Shown here: positions 62,858 to 64,000 of the stretch, in pieces
Layout of the letters: each line of letters opens with the position of its first letter
Position numbering within the stretch: position 1 is the stretch's first letter
DNA from: Pseudomonas sp. Bc-h
GTDB lineage: Bacteria > Pseudomonadota > Gammaproteobacteria > Pseudomonadales > Pseudomonadaceae
Direction of reading: 5' to 3'
Assembly (NCBI RefSeq): GCF_002080045.1
Contig: NZ_MUIN01000004.1
Coordinates: 310,146 to 374,145, forward strand
Length of the DNA: 64,000 nt
The notes under the pieces: model-generated
What the model was told of the DNA's origin: nothing
What the model saw: the letters and a program-made list of their open reading frames with translations, nothing else
Databases searched by the model: none
Program-made: the position numbers and the translations under genes

Positions 62858-64000
62858 ATCCGCGCCTGCTGGAGCTGTACAACCAGGAACTGCAACACGT
62901 TCGCGAAAGCGCGGCGGAGTTTGCCAGCGAATATCCGAAAATCGCCGGGCGCCTGTCGCTATCCGGCATCGACTGCGCCGACCCCTATGTCGAGCGACTC
63001 CTGGAAGGCTTCGCCTACCTCACGGCGCGCGTGCAGCTGAAGCTCGACGCTGAATATCCGACCTTCACCCATAATCTGCTGGAAATCGCCTACCCGCATT
63101 ACCTCGCGCCCACCCCGTCGATGTCGGTGGTGCAGATGCAGATCGATCAGGACGAAGGTTCTCTGAGCAGCGGATTCACGCTGCCTCGTGACAGCGTATT
63201 GCGTGCTTCAATGGGCACGGGCTCGCAGACTTCATGCGAATACCGAAGCGCTCACCCGGTGACGCTATGGCCTCTGAAGATCAGTCACGCGGAGTATTTC
63301 GGCAATCCGGTCACCGTGCTTGGGCGCCTTGCTGCCAACGAACCAAACGCCAAGGCAGGTCTGCGCATTACTCTGCGTAGCAGCGCGGAGCTGCCGTTCA
63401 CCACCCTGAGCCTGGAAAACCTGCCGCTGTACCTCAATGGCGCTGATGAACTTCCGTTCCGGCTCTATGAGCAGTTGCTCGGCAATACGTGCGCGGTGTT
63501 TGCCCGTCAGCCACACGCGGACTGGATCGAGCGAATGCCGATCGATGCCTTGAGGCCCTGCGGCTTCGACGACCGCGAAGCGGCGATTCCCGTGGTCGCC
63601 CAGGCGTTTCAGGGCTATCGCTTGATGCAGGAATACTTCGCTTTGCCCCAGCGCTACCTGTTCGTCGAGTTCACCCATCTGAACCGAGCCGTCCAACAAT
63701 GCTCAGGGCAAGAACTGGAAATAGTCATTCTGTTTGACCGCTTCGATCAGAGTCTTGAAGGAAGCGTGGGACCAGAGCAGTTCGTACCGTTCTGTACACC
63801 TGCGATCAACCTGTTCCCGCGACGAGTTGACCGGATCCATCTGTCCGATCGCGTCAACGAACATCATGTGATCGCCGACCGAACTCGCCCGATGGACTTC
63901 GAGATTCATTCACTGACAAGCGTCACCGGCCACGGCTCGGGACCTGATCAGGGCTTTGTGCCGTTCTATGCAGTGCGCGATCCTTCCCGTTACGGCACAG
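62854..64000 (+). CDS. tssF: T6SS baseplate protein TssF (3' truncated by window)
   Basis: The reading frame is open to the end, giving 382 residues of a protein usually near 600. GGAGGCAGGC precedes the ATG. The first residues ([20 protein letters not shown]) and the later [13 protein letters not shown] and [13 protein letters not shown] are diagnostic of TssF/VasA. It forms the baseplate wedge with TssG. TssG, ClpV and VgrG genes are expected beyond the window. Confidence 0.95.
   Translation, partial: MNPRLLELYNQELQHVRESAAEFASEYPKIAGRLSLSGIDCADPYVERLLEGFAYLTARVQLKLDAEYPTFTHNLLEIAYPHYLAPTPSMSVVQMQIDQDEGSLSSGFTLPRDSVLRASMGTGSQTSCEYRSAHPVTLWPLKISHAEYFGNPVTVLGRLAANEPNAKAGLRITLRSSAELPFTTLSLENLPLYLNGADELPFRLYEQLLGNTCAVFARQPHADWIERMPIDALRPCGFDDREAAIPVVAQAFQGYRLMQEYFALPQRYLFVEFTHLNRAVQQCSGQELEIVILFDRFDQSLEGSVGPEQFVPFCTPAINLFPRRVDRIHLSDRVNEHHVIADRTRPMDFEIHSLTSVTGHGSGPDQGFVPFYAVRDPSRYGT

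Overview
The window is high-GC chromosomal DNA of a fluorescent or plant-associated Pseudomonas, most like the P. syringae / P. fluorescens lineages. That call rests on recognised gene content and order (oscA-sbp-cysTWA next to a GGDEF/EAL gene and desA; gabD/gabT beside tRNA-Arg; a TriABC-like pump with two adaptors; an HSI-I type VI secretion locus) and on REP elements of the 'GTAGCAGTCCGGCTTGCCGGCGG' kind. No 16S gene or database search supports a species name.

Left part (1-18000): sulfur scavenging and efflux. A truncated flavin-dependent monooxygenase gene leads into a MetQ-MetN-MetI type importer. An ACP-like small gene, a methyltransferase gene and a three-gene RND pump operon with two lipoprotein adaptors follow. 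After an orphan AAA ATPase come, on the minus strand, a TauD-like dioxygenase with a three-component sulfonate/sulfate-ester type importer (with a sigma-54-like promoter), a second MetQ, and a stripped-down sigma-54-activator-like AAA+ protein that lacks both a normal GAFTGA loop and an HTH.

Middle (18000-36500): housekeeping and regulation. There is an RBBP9-like hydrolase, a fatty-acid desaturase divergent from an AraC regulator, a Crp/Fnr regulator divergent from an Mpo1-like gene, and the sulfate uptake set oscA-sbp-cysT-cysW-cysA. A membrane PAS-GGDEF-EAL protein, DesA and a PAS-GGDEF cyclase follow, then a pseudo-receiver/HDOD protein, and the gabD-gabT GABA pathway ending at tRNA-Arg(CCG).

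Accessory segment (36480-41640): a complete IS4-family element sits in what was the tRNA-Arg terminator hairpin. Next come an AlbA_2/HATPase/winged-helix protein with an in-frame 12-bp tandem repeat, a DUF4431-like exported protein, and a TetR gene divergent from a DUF4442 gene with two palindromic operators between them.

Right part (41635-64000): an HSI-I-type T6SS. The long minus-strand operon fha-tssJKLM-tagF-pppA-ppkA-tagTSRQ carries the membrane complex and the threonine-phosphorylation regulatory pathway. The divergent plus-strand operon tssA-tssB-tssC-tssE-tssF (cut by the window end) carries sheath and baseplate. The hcp and tagJ genes that lie between tssC and tssE in P. aeruginosa HSI-I are absent from that position.

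Throughout, sulfur acquisition is the strongest theme on the left and T6SS on the right. All family names come from reading the translated sequences; no alignment was run.
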